From Burkholderia sp. NRF60-BP8 (GTDB lineage Bacteria > Pseudomonadota > Gammaproteobacteria > Burkholderiales > Burkholderiaceae), in the NCBI RefSeq assembly GCF_001522585.2, contig NZ_CP013373.1, positions 806,001 to 870,000 on the forward strand: 64,000 bases of DNA, read 5' to 3'. Positions 63,272-64,000 of this stretch are shown piece by piece. Position 1 is the stretch's first letter. Every line of letters starts with the position of its first letter. Position numbers and translations under genes: made by a program. Below the pieces are notes generated by a model. The model did no database searches and was not told the origin of the DNA. It saw nothing but the letters and a program-made list of their open reading frames with translations.

Positions 63272-64000
63272 ATGGCACACATCGAACTGAAGAACGTGAC
63301 GCTGGATTTGCCAATCTACGACGTGCAAGGCCGTTCGCTGAAGAAGCAGGTGCTTCGCATGGGACGACGCAACCGGATTGCGGAGGGCAACGATGGCGTC
63401 ATTGTCGTCCGTGCGCTCGACGACCTGAGTTTTCGCTTCGATCGCGGCGATCGCGTGGGGCTCATCGGACACAACGGCGCAGGCAAATCGACGCTGCTGC
63501 GTGCGATGGCGGGCATTTATTCCCCGACGGGCGGTACGTTGTCGCGAGAGGGCAAGGTCGTGCCGCTGCTCGATATTAGTCTCGGTATGGACGAGAACTC
63601 GACCGGCATGCAGAACATCCGGTTACGTGGCCTGCTGCTCGGCATGACCGACGGGGAGATCCGCAGAAAGCAGAACGATATCGCCGAGTTCAGCGAATTA
63701 GGCGACTACCTCGATCTGCCTATCCGTACCTATTCGAGCGGCATGAAGATGCGGCTCGCATTTGCCGTTTCGACGGCGGTCGACGCCGAGATCCTGCTGC
63801 TCGACGAAGTCATGGGCGTGGGTGATGCGTCGTTCATGCACAAGGCCGAGGCACGTCTCGAAGAACTGCACGACCGTGCTGAGATTGTCGTGCTCGCCAT
63901 GCACTCGAACAAGGAAATCCGCAAAGTGTGCAACAAGGCGCTCTGGATGGAGCGCGGGCGTGTGCGTGCTTTCGGAGAGGTCGACGACGTCGTGTCGCAA
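63272..64000 (+). CDS. wzt: polysaccharide ABC exporter ATPase (cut by window end)
   Basis: ATG at 63272; 243 codons are visible and the frame is open at the end. Walker A 'GHNGAGKST' (residues 66-74), signature 'YSSGMKMRLAFA', Walker B 'EILLLDEVMGVGD', His-switch 'LAMHSN'. This covers the nucleotide-binding domain; whether a C-terminal glycan-binding domain, as in E. coli O8/O9a Wzt, follows cannot be seen. Confidence 0.93.
   Translation, partial: MAHIELKNVTLDLPIYDVQGRSLKKQVLRMGRRNRIAEGNDGVIVVRALDDLSFRFDRGDRVGLIGHNGAGKSTLLRAMAGIYSPTGGTLSREGKVVPLLDISLGMDENSTGMQNIRLRGLLLGMTDGEIRRKQNDIAEFSELGDYLDLPIRTYSSGMKMRLAFAVSTAVDAEILLLDEVMGVGDASFMHKAEARLEELHDRAEIVVLAMHSNKEIRKVCNKALWMERGRVRAFGEVDDVVSQ

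Overview
This window is a GC-rich, densely coded chromosomal segment of the Burkholderia type, most likely the main chromosome of a Burkholderia cepacia complex member. That assignment rests on gene content and protein similarity recalled from family knowledge (hmgA/fahA, xdhAB, groES/groEL with a CIRCE operator, the rubA-yqgE-ruvX-pyrR-pyrB-pyrC' order, an rml cluster), not on a database search. I see no insertion sequence, prophage, CRISPR array, rRNA or tRNA gene.

Layout. 1-4.8 kb: tail of an aromatic-compound operon (FAD hydroxylase end, DUF2783 protein, aromatic-acid MFS importer, homogentisate dioxygenase, fumarylacetoacetase). 4.86-4.95 kb: a hexanucleotide tandem repeat. 5-17 kb: transporters and regulators, BluB, a D-lactate-type dehydrogenase behind a LysR gene, a class V aminotransferase, a divergent AraC/EamA pair and a RES/Xre-type toxin-antitoxin pair. 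17.4-22.2 kb: xanthine dehydrogenase xdhAB followed by an unusually short xdhC. 22-35 kb: regulators, two DsbA-fold proteins, an orphan membrane-anchored TAXI receptor, a BON protein, two large exported lipoprotein hydrolases (3-hydroxybutyrate oligomer hydrolase; S10 serine carboxypeptidase), a TauE/SafE exporter and a DHA2 efflux pump.

35.1-39.4 kb: a set resembling the Pseudomonas D-arginine (dau) genes: YheO/DauR-like regulator, ornithine-cyclodeaminase-family enzyme, amino-acid binding protein and FAD D-amino-acid dehydrogenase. Two divergent promoters share an AGTCTA-N3-TAGAC(A/T) dyad that I propose as the operator. 39.9-43.0 kb: one exported Gly/Ala repeat protein of 1039 residues containing an exact 225-bp internal duplication. 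43.3-46.6 kb: a six-gene ECF sigma/anti-sigma operon with a small exported protein, a cupredoxin, a DUF1571 protein and an SRPBCC protein.

46.9-49.1 kb: groES-groEL under CIRCE and overlapping sigma-70/sigma-32-like promoters, closed by a bidirectional terminator. 49.2-57.8 kb: thiD, rubA, an unrecognised 433-residue protein, yqgE, ruvX, pyrR, pyrB, a dihydroorotase homologue lacking its metal-binding HxH, plsC and convergent apaH. 58.1-64 kb: dTDP-L-rhamnose synthesis (rmlBACD, overlapping genes), a family 2 glycosyltransferase and the ABC exporter Wzm/Wzt, the last cut by the window end; this is the start of an O-antigen or other rhamnose-containing polysaccharide cluster.

The most promising less-described items are the dau-like locus with its shared operators, the ECF/cupredoxin operon, the repeat-protein gene, and the short XdhC.
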